Shown here: positions 44,450 to 52,513 of the stretch, piece after piece
How the letters are laid out: the number at the start of each line of letters is the position of its first letter
Numbering within the stretch: position 1 is the first letter of the stretch
Source of the DNA: Cylindrospermum sp. NIES-4074
Lineage (GTDB): Bacteria > Cyanobacteriota > Cyanobacteriia > Cyanobacteriales > Nostocaceae
Direction of reading: 5' to 3'
DNA: 64,000 nucleotides
Assembly (NCBI GenBank): GCA_003994795.1
Contig: AP018269.1
Coordinates: 4,675,677 to 4,739,676 of the forward strand
Notes under the pieces: generated by a model
What the model saw: only the letters and a program-made list of their open reading frames with translations
Databases searched by the model: none
Told to the model about the DNA's origin: nothing
Program-made: the position numbers and the translations under genes

Positions 44450-45316
44450 ATGGTTTTAAGCACTCAACATTACTCAAGGCTTGGGGTGGAAGCGCTACAA
44501 GGTTGCAATGTTAGCAATCTCACCAACCAACAGCGACAGGAGTTTAAGGAATCACTTTGGAAACATGGCGTTGTTGTAGTCAGACAGCAAAACCTGACTG
44601 CTTCGCAATTAGAAGAATTTGCTGAACAGACTTTTGGCAATTTTCCCCCTCGTCGTGCTTCCAGGGAATTAGATCCTGATATTAGTCCAGACTTGCAAAG
44701 TCAACACGTCTATATTTTGGGTAATCCTAAGGGGTTAACTCAAGATGTAGTAGGAAAGTTTGCTTGGCAATGGCATCATGATAAGGATCTCGTCCCTGTT
44801 ACAGAGGGACTAGATATGAATGCATTATATGTTGTCATGCTTTATGGGGTGAAAATGCCTGCCGAAGGGGAAGATGGACTACCCCACACCACTGAGTTCC
44901 TCGATATGATCGATGCATACAATAACTTAGAACCTCAACTTCAGCAGCAGCTTGGGCAGATGTCTATGTATCATAGTCCACCTTTTATAAGTAAGGATGC
45001 AGAAGCGGAGATTCCCAAGAAATTGCATCCAATTGTGTCTACTCACAAAGTTACTGGTAAAAAGGGATTATATCTAGGCTCAGATACAGCAATTCCTCTA
45101 GGGATGGAAGATAAACCAGAAGAAGCAAAACAGTTTTGGCAGAATTTATTTCAAACGGTTTTGGATTGTACACCAGTTTATTCCCATGTTTGGCAACCGG
45201 GAGACATTCTTTTTTGGGATAATTCACAAGTCATGCACAGAGGCACTCCTTATGATCCCACAAAATATCAACGGGTTGCGCTGCGTTTAGGAATTGTAGA
45301 TCGTAGTGTGAACTAA
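44450..45316 (+). CDS. TauD/TfdA-family Fe(II)/2-oxoglutarate dioxygenase
   Basis: 288 residues. The iron-binding facial triad is visible: HxD in WQWHHDKDL (about residues 103-111) and the distal His in NSQVMHRGTPYDP, with the 2-oxoglutarate-binding Arg in YQRVALRLG. The family hydroxylates taurine, sulfonates, herbicides or natural-product intermediates. No sulfonate uptake genes are adjacent, so the substrate is open. The gene stands alone. A degenerate copy of the GAGACGTT palindrome (44317-44344) lies upstream. Confidence 0.87.
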   Translation: MVLSTQHYSRLGVEALQGCNVSNLTNQQRQEFKESLWKHGVVVVRQQNLTASQLEEFAEQTFGNFPPRRASRELDPDISPDLQSQHVYILGNPKGLTQDVVGKFAWQWHHDKDLVPVTEGLDMNALYVVMLYGVKMPAEGEDGLPHTTEFLDMIDAYNNLEPQLQQQLGQMSMYHSPPFISKDAEAEIPKKLHPIVSTHKVTGKKGLYLGSDTAIPLGMEDKPEEAKQFWQNLFQTVLDCTPVYSHVWQPGDILFWDNSQVMHRGTPYDPTKYQRVALRLGIVDRSVN

Positions 45317-45436
45317 TTACTCAGGGCTATTTCATTCTGGCATCGCTGTGGTCGGGTAGCAGGACTATATCGCTATCATCCTGCTCCCTCACAACCGGAC
45401 ATGACATCATATCCGGTTAAATACTTATAATTAAAT

Positions 45437-45511
45437 GTAGGTTGGGTTGAGGGACGAAACCCAACACAACCCTTATGAATGTTGGGTTTCACTTCGTTTA
45501 ACCCAACCTAC
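45437..45511. repeat. 75-bp hairpin repeat with GTAGGTTGGGTT arms
   Basis: GTAGGTTGGGTT (45437-45448) and AACCCAACCTAC (45500-45511) are perfect 12-bp arms, with a second GAAACCCAACA / TGTTGGGTTTC pairing inside. A dispersed repeat, not a gene. Confidence 0.75.
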
Positions 45512-45567
45512 TAATAAAAGTTTTATGCTAACTAATTATCCGGACATGATATCACACCGCAAAGCCA

Positions 45568-45596
45568 AACCCCCGTCAGTTCTGCTGACGGGGGTT
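45568..45596. terminator. Strong GC hairpin between convergent genes
   Basis: AACCCCCGTCAG and CTGACGGGGGTT form a 12-bp stem with a 5-nt loop. A sister hairpin in the same sequence context (CCGCAAAGCCAAACCCCC) is at about 46316-46344, on the other side of the small secreted-protein gene. T-tracts are weak, so this may be a repeat used as a terminator. Confidence 0.5.
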
Positions 45597-45618
45597 GGTT
45601 GTTGCTTACGCGACTGTT

Positions 45619-45960
45619 CTAGTTACATGAACTAGCAATTGCTGCTGGTGCAGTACATTGACCATACTGAGGTGCGTTAGGATCTTTGGCTGCAATGCCA
45701 CCGCCTGGAGCAATTGTCAGTGTGTAGTTACAGCCCTGAGGTGCGCTGTGATTTGCAGAACCAGCCAGCGTACAAGTTTTTCCTGCCACTGCAAACACGA
45801 TTTGCTCACCACCAGCTAGGGGAGTATAAAGAATCCCAACGTTAGAAGCAGAGGGGCGTGAAAAACTAATCTGTGTTTCAACAGTTACTGAGTCAGCATA
45901 GGCTGGGGAGGCCAGCATAAACATCGCCGCAGCAACAATCATTAAAAACAGTTTTTTCAT
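45619..45960 (-). CDS. Small secreted protein of unknown function
   Basis: About 113 residues from ATG 45960 (an in-frame start seven codons earlier is less likely). A clear signal peptide, MKKLFLMIVAAAMFMLASPAYA, would be cut after AYA. The mature part (about 90 residues) has four cysteines (KTCTLAG, QGCNYTLTIAPGGG, YGQCTAP, and a C-terminal SSCN) that could form two disulfides. No family is recognised. It is flanked by two copies of the same GC hairpin. Confidence 0.65.
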   Translation of the reverse strand: MKKLFLMIVAAAMFMLASPAYADSVTVETQISFSRPSASNVGILYTPLAGGEQIVFAVAGKTCTLAGSANHSAPQGCNYTLTIAPGGGIAAKDPNAPQYGQCTAPAAIASSCN

Positions 45961-46426
45961 GACTTCATTCCTTGCAAACAATTTGATCTCAATTAAAATT
46001 TTACATGAAAATGCCAGTATTCTCCCAAAGTAGAAAATTTATATTTAAAATCTGAAAGCCTTATCAAACAAGTTTTTTGTCTACTTGTATTTCTTAACCT
46101 CTGCTTAGTAAATGCTTATTCTCAGTTCATTGGTGCAGAGTAGTATGTATCCCATATACCATAAAAGAGTGCATTTCACGGTGTGGATTTCACGATACCT
46201 GTCAGGTATATACTTTACTAAAATCTTGCTTTGGCTGGATGTATTGATAACGGTTCTATGTTCTAGCTAATGGTGGCGATGTGTAGCTAGAACATACAGT
46301 CACGCCGCAAAGCCAAACCCCCACCAGCAAAACTGGCGGGGGTTGGTTTCTCAGTCAGCCCCGCAGACATGACAATCCACGCTGCCTTCGCAGGAGTTGC
46401 CGTAGGCTACTTCAGTTCACGGCGGG

Positions 46427-46618
46427 TTAACCCTCTTCCATTAAACTGGGAATCACAAAAATAATTTCCTAATCTTGAAATCCAGATGTGATAAAGGTTT
46501 GAACATTTTATTACTAACAAAATATGGCAAACATTTTGAAACATTAATAAATTGCCAAAACCCTTGTTAAATAAAGGTCTCAAATTTTGGGTTGCCTAGA
46601 CTGATGGAAGAGGGTTAA
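46427..46618. repeat. Long-range 15-bp inverted repeat in the gene-free gap 45961-46745
   Basis: TTAACCCTCTTCCAT (46427-46441) and ATGGAAGAGGGTTAA (46604-46618) are exact inverse copies enclosing 162 bp of AT-rich DNA, resembling the ends of a MITE. The rest of the 785-bp gap holds an ATGTTCTAGCT/AGCTAGAACAT hairpin (about 46257-46292), the GC hairpin near 46316-46344 and a GGGCAAGATGCCC repeat near 46650. I see no gene. Confidence 0.5.
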
Positions 46619-46745
46619 GCTGTTCGCCATTTAATTTGCATTAATCGGGCGGGCAAGATGCCCACCCCACAAGAGTTTTAGTTAATTTGAGTATGCAAAT
46701 TAGATATGTTTTAGCTTATTTCTCAAAAGAAGTAACCCTGAATAA

Positions 46746-48146
46746 TTACTGACTTGCAGCTTGGGTTGACACTGTTAAGACTTGGGGCGGTGAGGCATCT
46801 GGTGGATAGAGAAAGTCTACTTCTACTAAAGAGCGATCGCCTGCTTTCATATTTAATAGTACCAACGGTTCCCCCGGTTGACCTCTTTTTTGCACTAAAT
46901 GCACAAATTTGGTTTGCGGTTTTCCTTGATTATCTTTGTAACGTAACCGCACTGTACCCCGGAAAAAGACTTGTCGGGCTGGTGTGGTAAAAAAGCGTAA
47001 CCCTGATTTCCCTAACTGATCTTCTTTGAGTGGCGTTTGCACAGATACACTCACAGTCTGGGAATTTTGGGTATTGTTATATAGTGGCAACTTGAGACTA
47101 TATTGAGTTCCATAGTTGCCGTGAGCGCGATATGCTGTGTCTGGATAGCGCACCAGCATGGATGCACTTTGAATTTGTCCAGTCCCCAAGCTACCACCGT
47201 GCAAGGTGCTTAAACCGTAGGAAAAGGCTTGTCCTGGTTGGGGAATTGTTAAATCTTTAGCTTTGGGACTGTCTACCACAAGCGATCGCCACTGAGAACC
47301 ACTAGCAACCCCGGCTACACGTCCATAAATTCGCGGTTTACCTGTTTCCTCTGGGGGTGTGGGGACTTTATCTCGTGGTGTTGATAAGTCACCATTATCT
47401 AATAAATTTTGCCATTCTGCGAGATTTGGCGATCGCTCACTACCATCAGCATTTTTCTGTGCAAACATCGCTAAACTAGCTGCATAGATGGTACCGTTAC
47501 TCTGCAATCGCATTAATGTCGAACGACCATTGAGGGGCGGTGTCAATCCTTGCACGGGAATTGGCAGATTGAGTAACATCTGACTTTGCCCCGGTGGAAT
47601 CACAATTTGAGCCGGGAAAATTCCTTGTCGCCGTCCTCTGAGTATATCACTCGTGGCGCGATCGCCTGGCCCAGAAAAAATACTCCCTAAAGTATTTTCG
47701 CTCAAGGATGGTAACTGAATAAATGGTGCATCCGGTTGACTCAAATAACTCGCGGCTTGCAAGATATTCACCTTCACAGGTTTAGAACTGGGGTTATGTA
47801 AAATTATCCCCAGATAAAGGGATCTTAAATCTTCTGGTGGTTCAGCTCTGGCGATATGGTGGGCAAAAATATCAAATCGTCCCCGAAAAGGAAAATTTAG
47901 ATGAGCTGTGGGTACTTTTTTGCCCTTTGATGGAAAGGTAGAAAGTAAAATCCCTTCTTTCAAAACCAATTCTGGACTATTGCTGTTAAAAACAGGCACT
48001 CTATCCAATTGGCCTGGTAAAGAACGTACTTCTTGCGGTTGTACTACTTCTTCTGGTGGTGTGGCAGGAGTTGATTGTGCGATCGTCAAACTTAGTAACA
48101 GTGGCAACATATATATATGATTAATTTTCCAGACAGACGCCAACAA
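46746..48146 (-). CDS. DUF3370-family secreted protein
   Basis: 466 residues, matching the cyanobacterial DUF3370 family of unknown function. An N-terminal hydrophobic segment (IYMLPLLLSLTIAQSTPA) acts as a signal peptide; the ATG nearest to it may be the true start. The body is rich in beta structure: LNFPFRGRFDIFAHHIARA, LYLGIILHNPSSKPVKVNIL, and VFFRGTVRLRYKDNQGKPQT near the end. Likely periplasmic or cell-surface. It is followed on the same strand by no partner; the C15-like peptidase gene lies 2 bp upstream, so the two may be co-transcribed. Confidence 0.75.
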   Translation of the reverse strand: MLASVWKINHIYMLPLLLSLTIAQSTPATPPEEVVQPQEVRSLPGQLDRVPVFNSNSPELVLKEGILLSTFPSKGKKVPTAHLNFPFRGRFDIFAHHIARAEPPEDLRSLYLGIILHNPSSKPVKVNILQAASYLSQPDAPFIQLPSLSENTLGSIFSGPGDRATSDILRGRRQGIFPAQIVIPPGQSQMLLNLPIPVQGLTPPLNGRSTLMRLQSNGTIYAASLAMFAQKNADGSERSPNLAEWQNLLDNGDLSTPRDKVPTPPEETGKPRIYGRVAGVASGSQWRSLVVDSPKAKDLTIPQPGQAFSYGLSTLHGGSLGTGQIQSASMLVRYPDTAYRAHGNYGTQYSLKLPLYNNTQNSQTVSVSVQTPLKEDQLGKSGLRFFTTPARQVFFRGTVRLRYKDNQGKPQTKFVHLVQKRGQPGEPLVLLNMKAGDRSLVEVDFLYPPDASPPQVLTVSTQAASQ

Positions 48147-48148
48147 AT

Positions 48149-48685
48149 TTATAAAAGTGCCAATTTGTTAAGAATTAATACAAAATCAGCCATAATTCCC
48201 GGCAAATTATCTTGATTTAAAACAGGAACATGGACAAATAGGCAACTAACTGTGGGTTGATGTTGGCTTAAATAGTCTAATACGCAATAATAAAGTCCTT
48301 CGCAGACAAATTTACCACAGTCGTAACTAATCTCAACTGCCGCCGCTTCTGCCACTAATTCCTCTAAATCTATAGAGGTTTGTAACACAGTTTCGATGCT
48401 ATCTACAGACAAGATGCCTGTATTACTAGCGTTGGCTTCCACGCTTAATTGCGTACGACTGGCCGCCATGCCACAACAGATGACCAAATCCGGTTGGAGT
48501 TCATTAATTTGGGCAATGACGCGGGAACTAGCGAGCTGAACATCTACGGGTAGTAGGCGCAAAAAAGTTAAATGATGAGGCAAACTCGCCAGTTTGGCTA
48601 GTTCGAGTAATAAATCATCAGAAGAATTTGACTGTTGCGACTCTAGCCAAGTGTCAAAAGAAGTTAATAGTATTGTTTTGTGCAT
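48149..48685 (-). CDS. Pyroglutamyl-peptidase-like (C15) protein
   Basis: 178 residues. It has the C15 layout: ILLTSFDTWLESQQSNSSD at the N-terminus, Glu in CCGMAASRTQLSVE, candidate catalytic Cys in YDCGKFVCEGLYY, and His in LFVHVP. All three triad residues seem present, but the sequence around them diverges from true pyrrolidone-carboxylate peptidases, so the specificity may differ. It lies immediately upstream of the DUF3370 gene on the same strand. Confidence 0.75.
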   Translation of the reverse strand: MHKTILLTSFDTWLESQQSNSSDDLLLELAKLASLPHHLTFLRLLPVDVQLASSRVIAQINELQPDLVICCGMAASRTQLSVEANASNTGILSVDSIETVLQTSIDLEELVAEAAAVEISYDCGKFVCEGLYYCVLDYLSQHQPTVSCLFVHVPVLNQDNLPGIMADFVLILNKLALL

Positions 48686-48751
48686 AATAAATATTATTTA
48701 CTATTAGAATAAGAAAAAGCCCTCCATAATAAATTTACAGGGAGTAGGTAA

Positions 48752-49387
48752 ATGCCAGTTATTGCGGTCGTTGACTACGATATGGGAAATTTGCACTCAG
48801 TCTGCAAAGGCTTGGAAAAAGCTGGAGCAACTCCTAAGGTTACTTATTCTCCCAAAGAATTAGCAGAAGCAGATGCCATAGTTCTGCCAGGAGTGGGAGC
48901 CTTTGATCCAGCTGTGCAACACCTGCGATCGCGTGGTTTGGAGCAACCGATTAAAGAGGCGATCGCATCTGGCAAACCTTTCTTAGGCATTTGTCTGGGA
49001 TTGCAAATTCTCTTTGAATCAAGTGCAGAAGGAACCCAACCAGGACTAGGAATTATACGCGGAAAAGTGCGGCGCTTTCTTCCCGATCCGGAAATCGCTA
49101 TTCCCCACATGGGTTGGAATCAACTAGAACTAACTCAGCCAAAAAGCATTTTGTGGGAGCATTTACCCTTGGAACCTTGGGTGTATTTTGTCCATTCTTA
49201 CTATGTTGACCCAATTGATCCCCAAATTCGCGCAGCAACCGTCACCCACGGTAATCAAACTGTCACAGCGGCGATCGCTCGTGATAACTTGATGGCTGTC
49301 CAATTCCACCCCGAAAAATCCTCAAACATCGGCTTGCAAATTCTATCTAATTTCGTCGCTCAAGTCCGCGAAAAAGTTCTTGTTTAA
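48752..49387 (+). CDS. hisH: Imidazole glycerol phosphate synthase, glutaminase subunit
   Basis: 211 residues, class I glutamine amidotransferase. The nucleophile is Cys81 in FLGICLGLQILFE; His and Glu are in AVQFHPEKSSN near 195. It supplies ammonia to HisF for ring closure in histidine and AICAR synthesis. hisF is not in the window. The rsmD gene follows 70 bp downstream after TGACTAATGACCAATGACC-type repeats. Confidence 0.96.
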   Translation: MPVIAVVDYDMGNLHSVCKGLEKAGATPKVTYSPKELAEADAIVLPGVGAFDPAVQHLRSRGLEQPIKEAIASGKPFLGICLGLQILFESSAEGTQPGLGIIRGKVRRFLPDPEIAIPHMGWNQLELTQPKSILWEHLPLEPWVYFVHSYYVDPIDPQIRAATVTHGNQTVTAAIARDNLMAVQFHPEKSSNIGLQILSNFVAQVREKVLV

Positions 49388-49457
49388 TGCCATGTTGTCA
49401 ATTGTCAGTTATTTTTTTACTAATGACTAATGACTAATGACCAATGACCATTGACCA

Positions 49458-50102
49458 ATGACTCTAAGAATTTACGGGAATCGCCAGCTAAAAACTTTGC
49501 CAGGAAAAGAAACTAGACCGACTCTAGCGCGGGTGAGAGAGGCAGTTTTTAATATTTGGCAAGGAACAATTACCGGGTGTCGCTGGCTGGATTTGTGCGC
49601 GGGTAGTGGTTCAATGGGCGCTGAGGCTTTGTGTAGAGGGGCTAGCTTGGTTGTGGGAGTTGAACAATCAAGCCGAGCCTGTGCAATTATTCAGCAAAAC
49701 TGGCAGCAGGTGGCTAATACTGAGCAAAAATTCCAGGTGTTGCGAGGAGAAGTCATCCAGCAGTTAAAAAATTTATCAGGCCAGCAATTTGACAGAATTT
49801 ATCTTGATCCGCCCTATGCCAGTGGTTTATATGAGCCAATTTTAGAAGCGATCGCACACTATCAGCTTTTAGATCCCAACGGGGAAATAGCAGTTGAACA
49901 TAATCCCCAAGGTTGGACACCCCCAGAAATCCCCACCTGGGAAATTTGCCGTCAGAAAGTTTATGGTAACACAGGGCTGACTTTCTACAGAATTATCGAG
50001 CAGGAGAGCAGGGGAGATGGGGGAGATGGGGGAGATGGGGGAGATGGGGGAGATGGGGGAGATGGGGAAGCAGAGGAAAAACTACTAACTCCTAACTCCT
50101 AA
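49458..50102 (+). CDS. rsmD: 16S rRNA (guanine966-N2)-methyltransferase
   Basis: 214 residues. SAM motif LDLCAGSGSMGAEAL (about 45-59) and catalytic LDPPY (116-120) define RsmD, which methylates G966 of 16S rRNA in the small subunit. The normal fold ends near residue 181. The last 33 residues (GDGGDGGDGG ... EAEEKLLTPNS) are encoded by six copies of the 9-bp unit GGGGAGATG and flanking repeat DNA, an acidic low-complexity tail acquired by repeat invasion of the 3' end. Confidence 0.93.
   Translation: MTLRIYGNRQLKTLPGKETRPTLARVREAVFNIWQGTITGCRWLDLCAGSGSMGAEALCRGASLVVGVEQSSRACAIIQQNWQQVANTEQKFQVLRGEVIQQLKNLSGQQFDRIYLDPPYASGLYEPILEAIAHYQLLDPNGEIAVEHNPQGWTPPEIPTWEICRQKVYGNTGLTFYRIIEQESRGDGGDGGDGGDGGDGGDGEAEEKLLTPNS
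50011..50064. repeat. Nonanucleotide array in the rsmD 3' end
   Basis: Six perfect GGGGAGATG units. Because nine is a multiple of three, unit number only changes the length of the Gly-Asp-Gly tail. Further short arrays follow the gene: CTAACTC units (about 50086-50110) and four CACTCAG heptamers (50133-50160), the same heptamer as in the kinase at 16.2 kb. Confidence 0.9.
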
Positions 50103-50162
50103 CTCCTAACCCCCCACTCAACACTCATTCCCCACTCAGCACTCAGCACTCAGCACTCAGTT

Positions 50163-50276
50163 TCAACCACCCAATTCGTTGGGGCGCTTATATTGTCTAT
50201 AAGCAGCGTAAAACAATCCGCTGAGGGTGACGACAATCAAACCAAGGACAATACCTGAGAGTAGGGGTTCAACCAC
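50163..50276 (-). CDS. petG: Cytochrome b6f complex subunit 5 (PetG)
   Basis: 37 residues beginning at GTG 50276: [20 protein letters not shown], then [16 protein letters not shown]. One membrane helix, as expected. PetG is an essential small subunit that stabilises the b6f complex in thylakoids. AGGAGATTT about 8 bp before the GTG is a good ribosome binding site and supports the start. It is divergent from cytM. Confidence 0.93.
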   Translation of the reverse strand: MVEPLLSGIVLGLIVVTLSGLFYAAYRQYKRPNELGG

Positions 50277-50486
50277 TGTAAATCTCCTGTTGGCAATTAC
50301 TAAATATTCGTTTCCTGTTTTTGATTTTACCAAATTTGGCGTGAATCCCGCGTCCTATGGAGTTTTTAGAAGGCGATCGCATAAAGAAAAACTCACTTCT
50401 GTGCTTGCAGATGCGATCGCTAACTTTTAAGCTATGTGTAGGAGATGAAAAGTTTCTTGTACACCTAGACTGAAACAGCACACCCT

Positions 50487-50861
50487 TTGGATAACCAGAT
50501 TACCAAACCTGAAATTCTGATTCAGCAGATCGCTTTGTTGGCTCTAGCGATACTGCTAGCAGTCCCTTTGGGCCTTGTTGGTGTTCAGATGGTTCGCGCC
50601 TCTGATCCATACATCAAAAGCGTTCTATCGCGGACAGGAGATCCCGTGCAAGGACACGCTATCTTTCAAATTAACTGTGCTGGGTGTCATGGCTTAGAAG
50701 CCAATGGACTAGTAGGCCCTAGTTTACAAGGCGTCTCAAAGCGTAAGTCTGAGTACGGACTGATACATCAAGTTATTAGTGGCGAAACGCCCCCCATGCC
50801 CAAATTCCAGCCCAGCGCCCAAGCAATGGCAGACCTTTTGAGCTATTTGGAAAGCCTTTGA
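50487..50861 (+). CDS. cytM: Cytochrome c, CytM-like
   Basis: 124 residues from TTG 50487, the only start possible after an upstream stop. A hydrophobic anchor (about 12-36) is followed by a class I cytochrome c domain: heme motif CAGCH (64-68) and probable axial Met104 in PPMPKF. CytM is a membrane-anchored c-type cytochrome conserved in cyanobacteria, linked to electron-flow partition under stress and mixotrophy. It is divergent from petG, another electron-transport gene. Confidence 0.82.
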   Translation: MDNQITKPEILIQQIALLALAILLAVPLGLVGVQMVRASDPYIKSVLSRTGDPVQGHAIFQINCAGCHGLEANGLVGPSLQGVSKRKSEYGLIHQVISGETPPMPKFQPSAQAMADLLSYLESL

Positions 50862-50952
50862 TATGTGATTTCTATTGAACAACTCGGCTGAGAAGGTTGC
50901 TAACTGATGGATAGTGCCTGATGTATGCTATATGCGACATCATGGCATACGC

Positions 50953-51279
50953 CTATTGAGGTTGATACATAGCACGCAATTCTTCTATTGTCTGAACGGT
51001 TTTTAGCCCTAATTTTATAGCTCTTAATTTCTCAATATTTTTAATTTGAGAAATCTCTGGTATTAGGGTGAGTCCTGCGTCACCAAACTTTAACTCTAAA
51101 GCCAGTTCAATTCCTTCAATTAAACCCTGCTCCAAACCTTCAGTTAAACCTTGCTCCAGTCCTTCAATTAGACCCTGCTCCAGACCTTTTTGAATTCCTC
51201 TTCTTTCGATACTGGTGATGTATGGCATCCTCTTTTCTTCCTCGTACTGACTTAATTCTTGTTCAAATTCTATCTGCAA
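50953..51279 (-). pseudogene. C-terminal remnant of an Rpn-type protein
   Basis: 108 codons. The sequence YITSIERRGIQKGLEQGLIEG with alternating GLEQGL(I/T)EG units and a final LKFGDAGLTLIPEI region matches the C-terminal tail of Rpn/PD-(D/E)XK-type proteins of cyanobacteria; the nuclease domain is missing. Upstream DNA leads straight into the transposase-associated repeat block, so the 5' part was probably lost to rearrangement. Confidence 0.6.
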
Positions 51280-51390
51280 TATTTATTTTTTATATGACAA
51301 GCGGTTCTTGCTTTTTTCTTAATCCTTACCTTATCATCAAAATAAAAATCCCCAAGTCGGCTTAAGCCGACTTTTGCTATTAGACTGGGA

Positions 51391-51706
51391 ATTCATTCCC
51401 TGGCGGTTACGTGGTTCTGGAAAAATTTAAGCATGGTTTAATTCATTCCCTGGCGGTTACGTGGTGCTGGGAAAATTTCAGCATGATTGAATTCATTCCC
51501 TGGCGGTTATGTGGTGCTGGAAAAATTTCAGCATGATTGAATTCATTCCCTGGCGGTTACGTGATTCTGACAAAATTTCAGCATGATTGAATTTATTCCC
51601 AGGCGGTTACGTGGTGCTGGGAAAATTTCAGCATGATTGAATTTATTCCCTGGCGGTTAAGCGGTTATGACAAAATTTCAGCATGACTGAATTCATTCCC
51701 AGTCCG
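51391..51706. repeat. 50-bp tandem array, six copies plus a partial
   Basis: Units start at 51391, 51441, 51491, 51541, 51591 and 51641, with a partial at 51691; the period is exactly 50 bp. Each begins ATTCATTCCCTGGCGGTTAC and ends TTTCAGCATGATTGA with few changes. The whole unit is conserved, so this is not a CRISPR array. It is an expansion of one part of the repeat that flanks the transposase; the other flank has a single copy (near 52352). Confidence 0.92.
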
Positions 51707-51741
51707 GTGATTCGGACAACCACATTTATATAATAGTTAAA

Positions 51742-51830
51742 TCTTACCATTGCCCCTGAGTCCGCCTCAGAATTCATTCTGAGGCTCATAGTCAAAGTAA
51801 GCTAAAGCTGACTAAAGATAAAATTTCTTG
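51742..51830. repeat. Composite hairpin repeat, left copy beside the transposase
   Basis: It contains CCCCTGAGTCCGCCTCAG, the palindrome CAGAATTCATTCTG, AGGCTCATAGTCAAAGTA and AGCTAAAGCTGACTAAAGAT. The copy is directly repeated at 52404-52485, and both are preceded by AGTCGGCTTAAGCCGACT-type palindromes (51352, 52320). Confidence 0.8.
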
Positions 51831-52249
51831 GGGCCATCATCATCTTGATTATGTTCTTCTAAAGATGCAATGGTTGTTCCAGTTAAATGGTGCCCTTTCT
51901 GATTGTTTACATAAACAACAGCTTGCTCAAGTTGTTTTCTACCAAGCGAAAAGATGCCATATCCTCTTTGCCAGCCAAACTTATCTTCTACAGGAAATAA
52001 ATGATTGATATAATGAGTGCTACTGCCTTTGATTTTTTGGACGAAATCAGAAATAGAAATTTTCGGGGGGATGGAAGCCACTATATGAATGTGGTTGTCT
52101 GTGCCGTCGATAGCATGAATAATAGTCTCAAGTTCATCGGCTTTGCTAATAATATAACCGTAAAGTTTCGCTTCGCGTTCGGTTGTAATTAGTGGCTGAC
52201 GCTCTTTTGTTGCCCAAACAAGATGATAATAAAGTCTCCACAAAGCCAT
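51812..52249 (-). CDS. tnpA: IS200/IS605-family Y1 transposase, REP-associated type
   Basis: 145 residues. The HUH motif is DNHIHIV (His53, His55), and the catalytic tyrosine candidate is Tyr113 in AVVYVNNQKGHH. The N-terminus LWRLYYHLVWATKERQPLI is typical. Such enzymes cut and join single-stranded DNA at hairpins. There is no accessory tnpB, and the gene is bracketed by directly repeated hairpin elements found elsewhere in the window, which fits a REP-associated tyrosine transposase (RAYT). It appears intact. Confidence 0.88.
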   Translation of the reverse strand: MALWRLYYHLVWATKERQPLITTEREAKLYGYIISKADELETIIHAIDGTDNHIHIVASIPPKISISDFVQKIKGSSTHYINHLFPVEDKFGWQRGYGIFSLGRKQLEQAVVYVNNQKGHHLTGTTIASLEEHNQDDDGPKKFYL

Positions 52250-52309
52250 AAATGCAATTTATTTATGATTCTAAATGTCCTCCCATTTAGTATTCCCGCA
52301 ATTATGGGA

Positions 52310-52490
52310 AAAATTATAGTCGGCTTAAGCCGGCTTTGGCTTTTAGACTGGGAATTCATTCCCTGGCGGATGATTTCGATAACTGTATTTATATAATAGT
52401 TAAATTTTGGTATTGCCCCTGAGTCCGCCTCAGAATGAATTCTGAGGCTCATAGCCAAAGTAAGCTAAAGCTGACTGAAGATAAATTTGG
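52310..52490. repeat. Composite hairpin repeat, right copy beside the transposase
   Basis: AGTCGGCTTAAGCCGGCT, GGGAATTCATTCCCTGGCGG (single copy), TTATATAATAGTTAAAT, CTGAGTCCGCCTCAGAAT, GAATTCTGAGGCTCATAG and AGCTAAAGCTGACTGAAGAT occur in the same order as on the left side, so the transposase sits between direct repeats of about 150 bp (not counting the expanded array). Confidence 0.8.
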
Positions 52491-52513
52491 GGTGGGATTG
52501 AATCATGCGGTTA

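Noticed and set aside
50227-50430. Plus-strand 67-codon frame overlapping petG
   Set aside because: It is antisense to petG and its upstream region, with no domain.
51391-51706. 50-bp repeat array as a CRISPR
   Set aside because: The whole 50-bp unit is conserved with no variable spacer, so it is a tandem repeat.
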